The notes: a model not told the origin generated them from the letters alone. A stretch of DNA of 64,000 bases from Lepus europaeus (GCF_033115175.1 NC_084844.1:77132531-77196530), one strand, 5' to 3'; counted from the stretch's first letter, positions 43,656-55,837 are shown. Numbers and translations are program-made.

Positions 43656-44757
43656 AGGGATCCAGTGATTTGCCTCATAGGCAGCTCTCCCTCAGGAGGA
43701 CTTGGCTTTTGAAATATGTGTCAGCATTTCTCACAGTTTCACTTTCAGTACTGTCAATATTGGTGCATGTATAAACATTATGCATACTAATACCTATAAA
43801 CATGTAGACACACTATCATAAAAATGTGTAATGGTTGTATACAGGTAAGGTAAATATAGAATCCATAGATGACATGGCAGTAAGCATTAAAACATGATGA
43901 GAAATGAAAAGAATAATAAAAATGAACATGTGTTATCCAATATTTATAATTTGTGAAAAATAAACAGTAAGCAGAAGGATGTTTTCCTAAGACCTTGCAA
44001 ATTTTCAATTACAGTTACTCAAAACTAGCACTTTTGCATAAGTCCAATACACTGCAGCAAATTTTTAATTACTGTTTAATATTTTCTCAATATTATCAAC
44101 CAAATGAACTACATAGTGAATTATAGTGGGTTTTTCTGCTCTTTGGCAACCACTTATGGTATTTGCCTGCCTTTGCTATTTCCAGAATTTGAACTGTTTG
44201 AAACCTATCCTATCACTACATTTTGTTTTTGGAGATAATACTGAAACTCTCTGTATCCTGATATTTCTCTCTGGTAGCTCAGGAATTGTTGTCAGGATCT
44301 TTGTACCAGATAAGAAAGATGACCAGAGTGTGCTTTAAGACATAAGTCTGTAGACAAGTGTCAAGTGATTCGTAGATGTCAGATACCATGGCATTTTAAC
44401 TAGTAGTATTCATTTTACACAGGTAATTGGAAACCTATGGTCACTTTTTGAGATCTGTTTCAGGAAGTAAAGCCAATTTATAAGAAACACTGTTTTAAGG
44501 GACTTTACCTTGAATGTTAGTATCCTCACCCTCCCATACTTTCTATAGATTATGTGAATCCAATAGGTTTATAATGTAAATTTTTCCTCACTTAATGTCA
44601 GTTATCCATTTCCGACCATCATAGATAGAGTAGAAACTTGGTATAAGTCCATTCCAGTTATCTAAAATGTGAATATATCAGAAAACTACTACTGCTAATT
44701 ACTTTACTAAATATAAATAAAAATGGAATATAGTGCTCAAATCTTTGTAAAAGCATT
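43656..44757. other. Unassigned stretch
   Basis: No exon, SINE or nameable repeat. The 70- to 73-codon frames have no domain. Confidence 0.4.
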
Positions 44758-44767
44758 ACAATACATT

Positions 44768-45081
44768 TTTAAAGATTTGTTTTTTATTTATTTGAAAGCC
44801 AGAGTTACAGAGAGACAGAGGCAGAGAGACAAAGAGAGTTCTTCCATCCGCTGGTTGACTCCTCAAATAGTCACAATGGCAAGGAGCTCTGCCGATCTAA
44901 AGTCAGGAGCTACTTTTGGGTCTCTCACATGTGTGCAGGGGCCCAAGCGCTTTGGCCATCTTTTACTGCTTTCCCAGGCCATAGCAGAGAGCTGGATCAG
45001 AAGTGGAGCAGCAGGACTCAAACCAGGCCCATATGGGATGCTGGCACTACAAGTGGCAGCTTTAACCCACAGCGCCAGCCC
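44768..45081 (-). mobile_element. CSINE, full length
   Basis: TTTTTAAAGATTTGTTTTTTATTTATTTG start, CAGCGCCAGCCCC end. ACA(A/G)TACATTTTT flanks both sides. Confidence 0.92.
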
Positions 45082-45094
45082 CTACAGTACATTT

Positions 45095-45437
45095 TTTTAA
45101 AGGTTAATTTTATTTATTTGAAAGAGTTACACGCAGAGAGAAGGAGAGGCAGGGAGAGAGAGAGAGAGATCTTCCATCTGTTGGTTCACTCCCCAATTGG
45201 CCACAACGGCCAGAGCTGCACTGATGCGAAGCCAGGAGCTGGGAGCCAGGAGATTCTTCCAGGTCTCCCAACATGGTACAGGGACCCAAGGACTTGGGCC
45301 ATCTTCTACTGCTTGCCCAGGGCATAGCAGAGAGGTGTATCAGAAGTGAAGCAGCCAGGACTCAAACTGGCACCCATATGGGATGCCGGCACTGCAGGTG
45401 GCGACTTTACCCACAATGCCACAGTGCTGGCCCCCCC
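45095..45437 (-). mobile_element. CSINE, full length
   Basis: TTTTAAAGGTTAATTTTATTTATTTG start, CCACAGTGCTGGCCCCCCC end. AATACATTTTT repeats again at its right side, so three SINE-flanking copies of the same target occur at 44,760, 45,085 and 45,440. Confidence 0.92.
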
Positions 45438-45651
45438 AATACATTTTTATGATCTTCAGGCAATTTGTGTGGCAGCACTTTTACTGATATCCTTGCTAAT
45501 GTGGTTGGTATGAATCATGCTCATGAAAATGTCTATGTGAAGTTCTCTTGATTTTGATGTATAATTAATTTTTCCATACTCACCAAAGCATATCAGATTT
45601 GATGTATTACAAATCAACAAAAGCTTTTTGTTGTAATTTTATTTGTAATTC

Positions 45652-45996
45652 TTTTTTTTTTTTTTTTTGGACAGGCAGAGTGGACAGTGAGAGAGAGAGA
45701 CAGAGAGAAAGGTCTTCCTTTTGCCGTTGGTTCACCCTCCAATGGCCGCCGCGGTAGTGCGCTGCGGCCGGCGCACCGCGCTGTTCCGATGGCAGGAGCC
45801 AGGTGCTTCTCCTGGTCTCCCATGGGGTGCAGGACCCAAGGACTTGGGCCATCCTCCACTGCACTCCCTAGCCACAGCAGAGAGCTGGCCTGGAAGAGGG
45901 GCAACCGGGACAGGATCGGTGCCCCAACCGGGACTAGAACCCGGTGTGCCGGCGCCGCAAGGTGGAGGATTAGCCTGTTGAGCCACGGCGCCGGCC
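45652..45996 (-). mobile_element. Young CSINE, GC-rich head type
   Basis: Poly-T, GGACAGGCAGAGTGGACAGTG, CpG-rich body (GCTGCGGCCGGCGCACCGCG), end GCCACGGCGCCGGCC. TGTAATTCTTTTTTT flanks on both sides (45,640 and 45,997). Confidence 0.95.
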
Positions 45997-46005
45997 TGTA
46001 ATTCT

Positions 46006-46316
46006 TTTTTTAAAGTATTTATTTGAAAGGCAGAGCATGAGAGAAGAGCGAGAGAGATGTTCCATCTGCTGGTTAATTCGCTCCTCAAATGTCCCTAACA
46101 GCCAGGGCTATTCCAGGCTGCAGTCAGGAGGCAGGAATCCATCTGTGTCTCATAGGAGGGTAGCAGGAATCCAAGTGCCTATCCATCATCCAGGATGATG
46201 TGTTTTAGGTATGGAATAGCAAGGACACAAACCAAGAATTTGCATGTGGGAATGTGGGATGTGGTGTGTCCCAAGCAGTAGTCTAATCTGCTGCATGACA
46301 ATATTCAACCCTCTCA
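46006..46316 (-). mobile_element. Old CSINE copy
   Basis: TTTTTTTAAAGTATTTATTTGAAAGG start, GCATGACAATATTCAACCC end; diverged. The young SINE before it inserted at its edge. Confidence 0.8.
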
Positions 46317-47402
46317 AGTCTGGTGGTTTGTCCTGTCTCTTGCCTAGACCTTATGTCTCCAACAGGCAAGTCTCAGGTTTCTTCATAATATAACTATTTA
46401 ATAAGGTAAACTTCAATAGGTAAATATTTTTCAGAGTGTGTTGGTATTGTGTTTACTAATGTCCCATTGGCTAAAGCAAGTAAAATGAATAATGTCAAGG
46501 ATCATTTTGATGAAGGACTACATGAAAGCTTGGGTACTGGGAAGTGCATTATTTGGGATGAATACTCGGAAGGTGTAAAGTAACAAATATGTATTATATC
46601 CATTTTTCCTGTATAGTTGGGGCAAAAATACTCAGGTTCAAGATGCCTAAATTCTATAGAGTTTTCAGTGTATAAGAGCAAGAGATGTTGTGGAAGTACC
46701 AATATGGAATCATGTGCAGTGCATCTGTAGCTATAGCAAAATAGTTAATACCATCCAAGTATTTTTTCTGTAGTGTATATTTTAGTGAGAAAATGTTTTT
46801 CTGTGGTATACAAAAACTTGTTTGGAAAATCATCCTGAAAATAATAAATTGCTTCTTGGCAGTAAAATTAGCTTTATAAAAATAAGTAGCAAGTAAATGC
46901 TTCTGTTAACTAAGGATAACTAGATTCAATCACCGCCAGTTACTATAATTTTGAGTGCTTTTTCAAGGAGCCTTCTCTGCCTGTTTTCAAGTGTAACGTG
47001 CTAGCTCTCCCCAGGGAGGTTGATTTTTACTTTGTTTCTTCAGCTAATGTGTCTGTTATTCGGCATGTGCATGTGCACAGTAGACTCTAGGAAAAGCCAG
47101 ACCAATTCTCTCACGATTCCCTGCATTCACCTTCTCTTCCAGGATAATTGTAGAGACATCTACGTATTTCAAAGGACAGAAGAAATGCATGCATCTCTAG
47201 GAAGTTGATTGCTTATTCTCCAGCTTATTTTACACAGTATTAGAAGATTTATGAGGGTTTTCAAATTAAAGTGTTAAAATAAATATGATGAATGTCATAG
47301 TTATAAGAAATTCGTGCCATCAAAGATGATTGCAAATTTGTCTACAGGTTTTCTGACGCCATAACAAAGTCATATTTATTCCAGGATTCAAATCAGAACT
47401 TA
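46317..47402. other. Unassigned stretch
   Basis: No supported exon or repeat. Confidence 0.4.
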
Positions 47403-47419
47403 GAATTTGCTAAATTCTT

Positions 47420-48116
47420 TCTTTTAAGATTTATTTATTTATTTGAAGGACAAGGTTACAGAGGGAGAGGTAGAGCCAGAGAGAGAGAGAGAGAGGTCTT
47501 CAATCCACTGGTTCACTCCCCAGATGACCACAATGGCAGGAGCTGAGCTGAACTGAAGCCAGGAACCAGGAGCTTCTTCTGGGTCTCCCACATGGGTGCA
47601 GGAGCCCAAAGACTTGGGCCATTTTCTACTGCTTTCCCAGGCCATAGCAGAGAGCTGGATCAGAAGTGGAGCAGCCAAGACTTGAACCACCACCCAAATG
47701 GGATGCCGGTGCTGCAGGCTGGGGCTTATTTATTTATTTATTTTTGGACAGGCAGAGTTAGATAGTGAGAGAGAGAGACAGAGAGAAAAGTCTTTCTTCC
47801 ATTGGTTCACCCCCGACATGGCTGCTATGGCTGGTGCGCTGCAGCCGGCTTGCCATGCCGATCCAAAGCCAGTAGCCAGGTGCTTCCTCCTGGTCTCCCA
47901 TGTGGGTGCAGGGCCCAAGCACTTGGGCCATCCTCCACTGCCTTCCTGGGCCACAGCAGAGAGCTGGACTGGAAGAGGAGCAACCGAGACAGAATCTGGT
48001 GCCCCAACCAGGACTAGAACCTGGGGTGAGGTGCCACAGGCAGAGGATTAGCCTTAGTGAGCCATGGTGCCAGCCACGCTGGGGCTTTAACCCACTGTTC
48101 CACAGCACCAGCCCCC
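47420..48116 (-). mobile_element. CSINE split by a nested CSINE
   Basis: Outer pieces 47,420-47,727 and 48,088-48,116 form one full minus-strand element ending CCACAGCACCAGCCCCC. Its own target duplication GAATT(T/A)GCTAAATTCTT is at about 47,403-47,419 and 48,119-48,135. Confidence 0.94.
47728..48077 (-). mobile_element. CSINE, GC-rich head type, nested
   Basis: ATTTATTTATTTATTTTTGGACAGG start, GAGCCATGGTGCCAGCCAC end. Perfect target duplication GCTGGGGCTT at 47,718-47,727 and 48,078-48,087 inside the outer SINE. Confidence 0.95.
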
Positions 48117-48135
48117 AAGAATTAGCTAAATTCTT

Positions 48136-48398
48136 GTGGAATATAAGGTCTGAAATAGTCTTTTTTGGTCATATAGATGAATTAGTGGAAGTGGTTAATA
48201 CCCACCTAGAAATAAACATGCAACATTCTGCAGTGGTGAGAGTTGCCTGTTGCTAATATACAAGTCAGCCAATAACATTTTTTGAAATTGCTAAAATAGC
48301 TTTGAGAGACTGGATTTATTAATTGGACAAGGAATATGTAAGTCTGAGGGAACATGTGCCGAACTGTACATCTCCTATTCCCAATCTTATTTTTAACA
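48136..48398. other. Unassigned; L1 3'-end text at its right edge
   Basis: AACTGTACATCTCCTATTCCC and TTTTTAACAGGGATCAATTTTC (48,360-48,410) resemble the antisense rabbit L1 3' end at 25,075-25,140; the rest is unassigned. Confidence 0.4.
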
Positions 48399-48411
48399 GG
48401 GATCAATTTTC

Positions 48412-48751
48412 TTTTTTTCTAAAGATTTATTTATTTATTTATTTGAAAGTCAGAGTTACACACAGAGAGAAGAAGAGGCAGAGAGAAAGAGAGTTCTTCC
48501 ATCTGCTGATTCACTCCCCAATTGGCTGTGATGGCTGGAGCTGTGCCGTTCTGAAGGCAGGAGCCAGGAGCTTCTTCCAGGTCTCCCACAAGGGTGCAGG
48601 GGCCCAAGGACTTAGGCCATCTTCTACTGCTTTCCCAGGCCATACCAGAAAGCTGGATTGGAAATGAGAAGCCGGGACTCAAACCGGCACCCACATGGAA
48701 TGCCAGCACTGCAGGTGGCGGCTTTACCCACTATGCCCCAGTGCTAACTCC
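48412..48751 (-). mobile_element. CSINE, full length
   Basis: TTTTTTTCTAAAGATTTATTTATTTATT start, GCCCCAGTGCTAACTCC end. GGGATCA(A/G)TTTTC flanks both sides (48,399 and 48,755). Confidence 0.93.
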
Positions 48752-48775
48752 ATGGGATCAGTTTTCAATTGGATT

Positions 48776-49140
48776 TATTTTTTTTTATTATTATCATTTT
48801 TTTTCTTTTTGACAGGCAGAGTGGACAGTGAGAGAGAGAGAGACAGAGATAAAGGTCTTCCTTTGCCGTTGGTTCACCCTCCAATGGCCGCCGCAGTTGG
48901 CGCGCTGTGGCCGGCGCACCGCACTGATCCGATGGCAGGAGCCAGGTACTTCTCCTGGTCTCCCATGGGGTGCAGGGCCCACACACTTGGGCCATCCTCC
49001 ACTGCACTCCCTGGCCACAGCAGAGAGCTGGCTTGGAAGAGGGGCAACAGGGATAGAATTTGGCACCCCGACCGGGACTAGAACCTGGTGTGCTGGCGCC
49101 GCAAGGCGGAGGATTAGTCCGTTGAGCCACGGTGCCGGCT
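48776..49140 (-). mobile_element. CSINE, GC-rich head type
   Basis: T-rich start, GACAGGCAGAGTGGACAGTG, end GAGCCACGGTGCCGGCT. Confidence 0.93.
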
Positions 49141-49545
49141 GATATTTCATTTTTTTTTTAACCTCTGTGTAGTATTTCATAGAGTACACATCCCACAATT
49201 TGTTTATCCAGTCTTCCATTGATGGATATTTAGGTTGATTCCAGGTCTTAGCTATTGTGAATCAAGGTGCAATAAGTGTGGAGGGGCACATTGCTTTTAT
49301 TTGCCAATGTAATTTCCCTTATGTAAATTCTGAGGAATGGGATGGCTGGGTCATATAGTAGAGCTATATTCAGATTTCTGAGGAATCTCCAAAGTGTCTT
49401 CCATAGTGGCTATACCAGTTTGCATTCCCACCAACAGTGGATAAGAGTGCCTTTTTCCCCACATCCTCACCAGCATCTGTTTGTTGATTTCTGTATGAAA
49501 GCCATTCTAACCTCATTGTAATTTTAATTTTGAATGCAGTGTTTA
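49141..49545 (-). mobile_element. L1 ORF2 C-terminal fragment, antisense
   Basis: Minus-strand translation near 49,170-49,219 gives E-D-W-I-N-K-L-W-D-V-Y-S-M-K-Y-Y, the conserved L1 ORF2 C-terminal D-W-I-x-K-x-W-x-x-Y-x-M-E-Y-Y motif. It continues with GTTTGCATTCCCACCAACAG and the CACATCCTCACCAGCATCTG phrase. Confidence 0.85.
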
Positions 49546-49741
49546 AAAACATGGGGGAAAGGGAAGTATTATATTTTTAATTATACCTATGATGATCTTA
49601 ATTTTGATGTATATGCAGCAAATATTCCATCTCGGTGAATTGCACAGAGTAATCTATAAATATTAGTTGGATCAACGTACTGTCATGTTAATAATGGACT
49701 GATTTTCTTTTATTCCATCAATTATTATAAAAAGTATCAAT

Positions 49742-50116
49742 GGAGGCCAACACTGTGGCACAGCAGGTTAACACCCTGGCCTGAAGTGCCAGCATCCCAT
49801 ATGGACACCAGTTCGAGACCCGGCCACTCCACTTCTGATCCAGCTCTCTGCTATGGCCTGAGAAAGCAGTAGAAGATGGTCCAAGCCCTTGGGCCCCTGT
49901 ACCTGCATAGGAGACCCAGAAGGAGCTCCTGGCTCCTGGCTCCTGGCTTCGAATCAGCACAACTGTGGCGGTTACAGCCAATTGAGGAGTGAACCATCAG
50001 ATGGAAGACCTCTCTCTCTCTCTCTCTCTCTCTTTTTCTCTGCCTCTCCTCTCTCTCTGCCTCTTCTGTCTCTGTGTAACTCTGTCTTTCAAATAAATGA
50101 ATAAATAAATCTTTTT
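49742..50116 (+). mobile_element. CSINE, full length
   Basis: GAGGCCAACACTGTGGCACAGC head, (CT)n at 50,011-50,032, AAATAAATGAATAAATAAATC tail. Target duplication AAAAAGTATCAATG at 49,728-49,741 and about 50,118-50,131. Confidence 0.95.
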
Positions 50117-50129
50117 TAAAAAGTATCAA

Positions 50130-51115
50130 TGATCTCATTATTTGTGAATTTTTTTAGTTTCTTGTTTATATCTCTAGTCTTTTTTCATGTCATTTGAGGC
50201 TTTGTTTTTAGGCACGTTAGCACTTATAATTATTATGTCATCCTGATGTATTATCTGTTTATTCTTATGAAAAATCTCTGTATTTCTGTTAGTTATATAA
50301 GACCTACAAAATCATTTGATTTGGTCCTGCCAAGACAGCCATAGGTGATGTTTTCTGGTGATTATATTTTATTGTTCAGAAAATATATTTTGTCTATCAC
50401 ATAGATTGATGTTCATTTACTTTTGTTTATTTGAGAGACAAAGTGAAAGAGATGTCTTCTATCTGATAGTCCATTCCCCAACTGTCTGCAATCACTTGAG
50501 CAGGGGCCAAGCTAAAGCCAGGAGGCTGGAACTCAATAAAGATCTCTCATGTGGGTATCTGGGACCCAACTACTGGAACTGTTACCTGCTGCCTCCGTGA
50601 GTGAGCATTAGCATGAAGCTAAATCAGAAGCTGGGGTAGGTACTCTGATATGAGTTGTGAGCATCCCGAGAAGCAGCTTATCCCAATGAGCCAAAATGTC
50701 TGTTCCTGTACACCTCATATTTTACAGTACTTATGTTACATATAGAATCAGGGATGGGAGGATTTTTTTCTTCCAGTACACTGATTATTTCTTTCCAATG
50801 TTTCTGCTGAGAAATCAGCCATCATTCATGGATAGCTGTAACCTAATATGCCATAGGTTGTTCTGTCTTTCTTACTTTCAAGATCTTTTCTTTGTATTTG
50901 GATTTTTTCAGTTTGTTATTTGCCTAGAGTAGTTTTCTATCTGTGATGATTAGGGGGTAACTGACTATTTTGAATCTATAAATTTATATCTTTTATAAAA
51001 TTTGGAAAGCCTTTAGCTACTTCAAAACACATTTTTTATATTTCATTCTTTCTCTTCTTACTGAAATTTCAGTTGCAGTTATGAAAGACTTTGAAATAAA
51101 AGATGAAGGTTTTTT
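50130..51115 (-). mobile_element. Old L1M remnant, antisense
   Basis: AATGTTTCTGCTGAGAAATCAGCC, TTTCAAGATCTTTTCTTTG and AATTTGGAAAGCCTTTAGC appear in the order known from antisense L1M ORF2/3' text. An old SINE lies within at 50,413. Confidence 0.65.
50413..50705 (-). mobile_element. Old CSINE copy
   Basis: TTTTGTTTATTTGAGAGACAAAG start, GAGCCAAAATGTCTGTTCC end. Confidence 0.75.
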
Positions 51116-51264
51116 GGTCCAAAAAATGTTTGCAATCTAGGTATACAAGTGGTCTAGAAGAACTTTTTTGAAAATCCATATTATAAAACACTATGCATAA
51201 AGTTTATGAAGACAGCACATTTATGCATTTTATTTTTTTAACCAAAGTGAATTTGTGTTTTGTT

Positions 51265-51581
51265 TTAAATTCTTATTTATTTATTTGAATGTCGGAGTAA
51301 AACAGAGAGAGGAGAGACAGAGAGGTCTTCCATCTGCTGGTTCACTCTCTATTTGGCTGCAAAGGCTGGAGTTGTGTCAATTCGAAGCAAGGAGCCAGGA
51401 GTTTCTTTCAGGTCTCCCACATGGGTGCAGGAGCCCAAGGACTTGGGCCATCTTCTATTGCTTTCCCAGGTCCCAACAGAGAGCTGGATAGGAAGTGGAA
51501 CAGCCGGGACTTGAACTGGCACCCATATGGGATGCCAAAACTGCAGGTGGTGGCTTTACCTGCTACATACAGCACCAGTGG
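51265..51581 (-). mobile_element. CSINE, full length
   Basis: TTCTTATTTATTTATTTGAATGTCGG start, ACATACAGCACCAGTGG end. Confidence 0.88.
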
Positions 51582-51730
51582 AATTGTTTTAATTCTACTT
51601 TCCGCAAACTTTTTAGTGTTAGATTGCTGTCTTTTTTTTTAAGACTTATTAATTAATTGTTTTTTTTTTTCAAGGTGTAGCTTGCCTCCATTTTTTAAAA
51701 AATATTTTATTTAGCCTAGTGAGCCGCGGA

Positions 51731-53050
51731 GTGAATTAAGCCAGTCCCAAAGAGACAAATATCATTTGTTTTCCCTGATTGGCAACAACTAACTGAGCAC
51801 CAAGGGGAAACCTGTTGAAGTGAAATGGACACTATGAGAAACAGTGACTTGATCAGCTCTTGTCCTGACTGCTGAGGTATAATGCAATACTTTATACATT
51901 TTAGTATTTTTTTGTTCTAGTACTAGTGGTTGAACTCTGTAATTAACACACAATTATTCTTAGGTGTTTAAATTTTAACTGAAAAGTGATCCCTGTTAAA
52001 TATAAGAGTGGGAAAAAGAGAGGGAGGAGATGTACAATTTGGGACATGCTCAATCTGACTTGCCCTAAATGGTGGAGTTAGAAACGTGCCAGGGGATTCC
52101 AATACAATCCCATCAAGGTGGCATGTACCAATGCCATCTCACTAGTCCAAGTGATCATCTTCAGTTCACAGTTGATCACACTGATAGGTCTAAGAGTCAA
52201 AGGGATCACACAAACAAGACTAGTGTCTGCTAATACTAACTGATAGAATCAAAAAGGGAGAGAACGATCCAACATGGGAAGCAGGATGTACACAGCAGAC
52301 TCATAGAATGGCAGACGTCCTAAACAGCACTCTGGCCTCAGAATCAGCCCTTAAGGCATTTGGATCTGGCTGAAGAGCCTATGAGAGTATTTTAGGCATG
52401 GAAAGCCAAGACACTCTGGAAAAAAAAAAAAAAAAACCTAAATGAAAGATCTCTGCGAGTGAGATCCCAGTGGAAAGAATGGGGCCATCAAAGAAGGAGG
52501 TACCTTTCTCTGAAGGGAGGAGAGAACTTCCACTTTGACTATGACCCTGTTGGAATAATATGGAAGTCGGTGAACCCTAAAGGCTTTCATACCCTTGGCA
52601 ACTCATGACTAGAGCCTAGGGAGATTACTGACACCATAAACAAGAGTGTCAAATTGTTAAATCAACAACAGGAGTCACTGTGCACTTACTCCTCATGTAG
52701 GATCTAATGGGTTGTCTAATGTGAAGTAATGCTATAACTAGTACTGAAACAGTATTTTTACACTTTATGTTTCTGTGTGGGTGCAAACTGATGAAATCCT
52801 TACTTAGTATATACAGAATCGATCTTCTGTATATATAGATAATTGAAAATGAAAAAAAAAACACTTGGTTTTAAATTGGAAATTGCATAGAAAATTAATC
52901 AATTTTTTAAAAATATCATGTAGGATCTCTGTCCTTAATGTGCTGTACATTGTGATTTAATGCAACAGTATTTAATGCAACAGTATTTTTCACTTTGTGT
53001 TACTATGTGGGTGCAAACTGTTGAAATCTTTACTTAATATATACTAAACT
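51731..53050 (+). mobile_element. Rabbit-type L1 3' end, sense
   Basis: Reverse complement of the architecture at 23,904-25,450 (for example TTGGGACATGCTCAATCTGA, GATCACACTGATAGGTC, and the AACTGATGAAATCCTTACTTAG and AACTGTTGAAATCTTTACTTAA pair). It starts just after GCCTAGTGAGCCGCGG, a fragment of a SINE head, and stops abruptly at a SINE fragment without poly-A, so both ends look rearranged. Confidence 0.85.
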
Positions 53051-53216
53051 GCATGGGTTCAGGGGCCCATGGACTTGGGCCATCTTGTACTGCTTTCCCT
53101 GGCCACAGCAAAGAGCTGGATTGGAAGCGGAGCAGCCGGGACTCGAATTGGCACCTATATAGGGTACTGGCAACACAAGCAGTGGCCTTATCTGCTACAC
53201 CACATGGGTGGCCCCC
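53051..53216 (-). mobile_element. CSINE head half
   Basis: CATGGGTTCAGGGGCCCATG to ACCACATGGGTGGCCCCC; the tail half is missing where it abuts the L1. Confidence 0.85.
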
Positions 53217-55180
53217 AAGAGTTCATTTTTTCAAATGCTTTGTCATTGCCATAGCAATGTCTTCTGCACTTAACCTCAGCCATCTATATTTATAATTTCA
53301 TTTTCTCTGCCCTGGACTATTGCTTCAGATTGGTGTCAGTGATTTTTTTTCCTCCATGCATATGAATAATTTATACAAAATATGAATCACCCTTCCTGTC
53401 AGTTTTGACTCCCAGTTTTGCTATGACCTATATACTTCTTGTTGGCTAATTGTTGCAGTTTTTAAATAAGATGTTTTGTGGTTCTCAGTGGTCACATTTG
53501 ACTTATGGTCTACCTTCAAGAAGGTATCTCTTCATGTATAAGATAACTGTAGTGGTGTAGTTATTTTTTCCAGCTTCTTTATTATGCTCATAATATATTT
53601 GATTCCTACACATTATAAACCACTCTATACATTTTTATTGTCATCTTTAAATGGTCAGTAACTTTTAAGTTTTTGAAAATATGAGTGAAAATATTTGTAC
53701 TCTCGTGTTTACCAATTCCAATAATGTTTTTGACTGTAGATCTTTGGAAATGTAGTCATGATAATCTTTGCTGTAATTATATATTTTCTCTTGCTATGTG
53801 AAATTAGGATATTCTCACCATTATGTTTATTATGATATCAAGTGCTTCCTCACATCTCTAATGTGGCTGTCATGTTCAGTGATGCCACAAGTGTTAAAAG
53901 AGTCAGAAAAGTCTTCACACTCATATTCTAGTTTATTACTCTAAAAGAATCGACTAACAAATCAAGGAGTGTCTTGCATAGGGCAAAGTCCATGATTCAT
54001 CCAGCTTGAGATTCCAGCTGAATTTGTCAAATATATTAGGTGAAGTATTAGTATATTTTTCATTTGTGATTCTTAATATTTTTCACAATTTATGCATATT
54101 TTCAACATTTAAAGACTTTTTTGGAGAGCATAGGGCAAATATAATGCTTTGCCTATTTTCCCACTTGAATTCCAATTCTTTCCTTATTTTTTCACATGAA
54201 GGTCTAATAATTCTTATTGTTAGAAAGGTAAAAGCTTTATGTGTTTGACTTGTACTTTGTTTCCTTAGGAGTTTTGATATTTAGATAGTGAGATTCCTCA
54301 ACTTTGGCTTATGCAGCTTCTAGATACTGAATTTCAACTAGAATGGACTTTCCTAACCCGAGATTATTAATTATGCATCTCACATAATTCTCAAGTTGTT
54401 ATGCACTTGATTTGAACTATGGATTCACTTGTAACTTTATTTTGTTTATGTTTTCAACACAATTTATTCAAAAGTCCACAGAGTCCCTCTCCCATGGACT
54501 TGTAGTGAAGTCTGTCTATGAAGGTGAACTGCTTTAACTGATGCTCTGTTTCTCAGTGTCTCAGAACATTAGGGACATGAGTTAGGATGTAGTTAGGTGA
54601 CAAGTGACTTCCAGCCTCTGCAGGCCTTCCACATTCAAGGTGAGTTGTCAAGTCATCTGTGTTCCTCAGCTGCTAGAGTGACCTTTATGGCAATGCTCAT
54701 CCTTGTGACTGGAGAATAAAGAAGGCACTGAACCAAGGGAAGTGATGCAACTCATTCCTACTGAGGAGAATCCCCTGGGAGAAGATATGTGATTCTCCCA
54801 CAAGACACAGTACAGAAGATGAGTGAGCAATGATCACCATATTCCAGAATTCCTCTTCCCCTATGTGTATCTTAACTTCACCCCGTACCTGGAGAGACAA
54901 CCCTGATGTTTCATCTGTTCTCAATTTTGAACTCAAATCCAAGATCTGTGAATGAAACCAGAAACTTGTATCCTGTCCAGAAGAGGCTTCTCTTGATCCT
55001 TAGAACTGAGCCATGGAGTACTGTTTCATCTATCTTATGGCAATATGACCATCCTGGGGGCGCATGGAGAGTGCCTGTGCCCTGTACATGAGACACACTC
55101 TGCTGAGTCCTTCAGTCTGCACCCTGGTGACCCCTCACCCTGCTTTCTGAGGAATCACTGTTTCTTAGAAATGTCTTTCT
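53217..55180. other. Long unassigned stretch
   Basis: About 2 kb without recognisable SINE, LTR or exon. Frames of 60-81 codons (for example 54,697-54,942 minus, 54,006-54,248 plus) have no motif I recognise. The part at 54,480-55,170 is less AT-rich. Confidence 0.45.
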
Positions 55181-55182
55181 TT

Positions 55183-55256
55183 GGGGCTGGCACTGTGGTG
55201 TAGTGGGTTAATACGCCACCTGCAGTGCCAGCATCCCATATTGGATGCTTGTTTCC
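55183..55256 (+). mobile_element. CSINE 5' head fragment
   Basis: GGGGCTGGCACTGTGGTGTAGTGG to CATATTGGATGCTTG, then an abrupt stop. Confidence 0.85.
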
Positions 55257-55837
55257 ATCATTACATTAATATGATGCAGTATGCCAGGTACTTCTCAAGA
55301 TTTACTTGGTACAATAATTTTTGAAACCTATGTGTTCATTAATAGATTTCTTACTATTAAGATTTTTCCATGTCTCTGGAAGAAACATTAAAAATGCTTG
55401 TTTTCCCACTCCTCTTTTATTTTCTCTTTCCTCTAAAATGATTGTCATATTTTCCTCACATTCTATATTCCTTCCTGGTCCAGTTGCTCTATTTTTGCTT
55501 CTGTTTGAGCATTTCATTCACTGTGTTGGCTTCACACATTCATGTGATTCTGCTGGCCCTCAAATCATTATCTACAGCTGTAATCTGTTTCCTGAGCTCT
55601 AAATCACATATCCAGTTGCAATTTGAATATCTCCAGATATTTGACTTCAGAAATTTCAGATGTGAGGTGTCCAAAGCAATCTCACTTCTTTGTGTCATAT
55701 ATTGTTTTCTTTCCTGCCAATTTCAGCTTGCAATGCCAGTGTCTATCCAGCCTTCATACACACAGAAAGGAATTAAACTACAGTGTTCACCCTATGCACA
55801 ACAAATTATAGTGAATTCTGTTCTCATGTTTTGCTCT
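55257..55837. other. Unassigned stretch
   Basis: Pyrimidine-rich on +. Frames of 93 and 141 codons (55,321-55,602 and 55,442-55,867) overlap in two registers and show no domain. Antisense old L1 ORF2/3' origin is possible but not shown. Confidence 0.35.
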
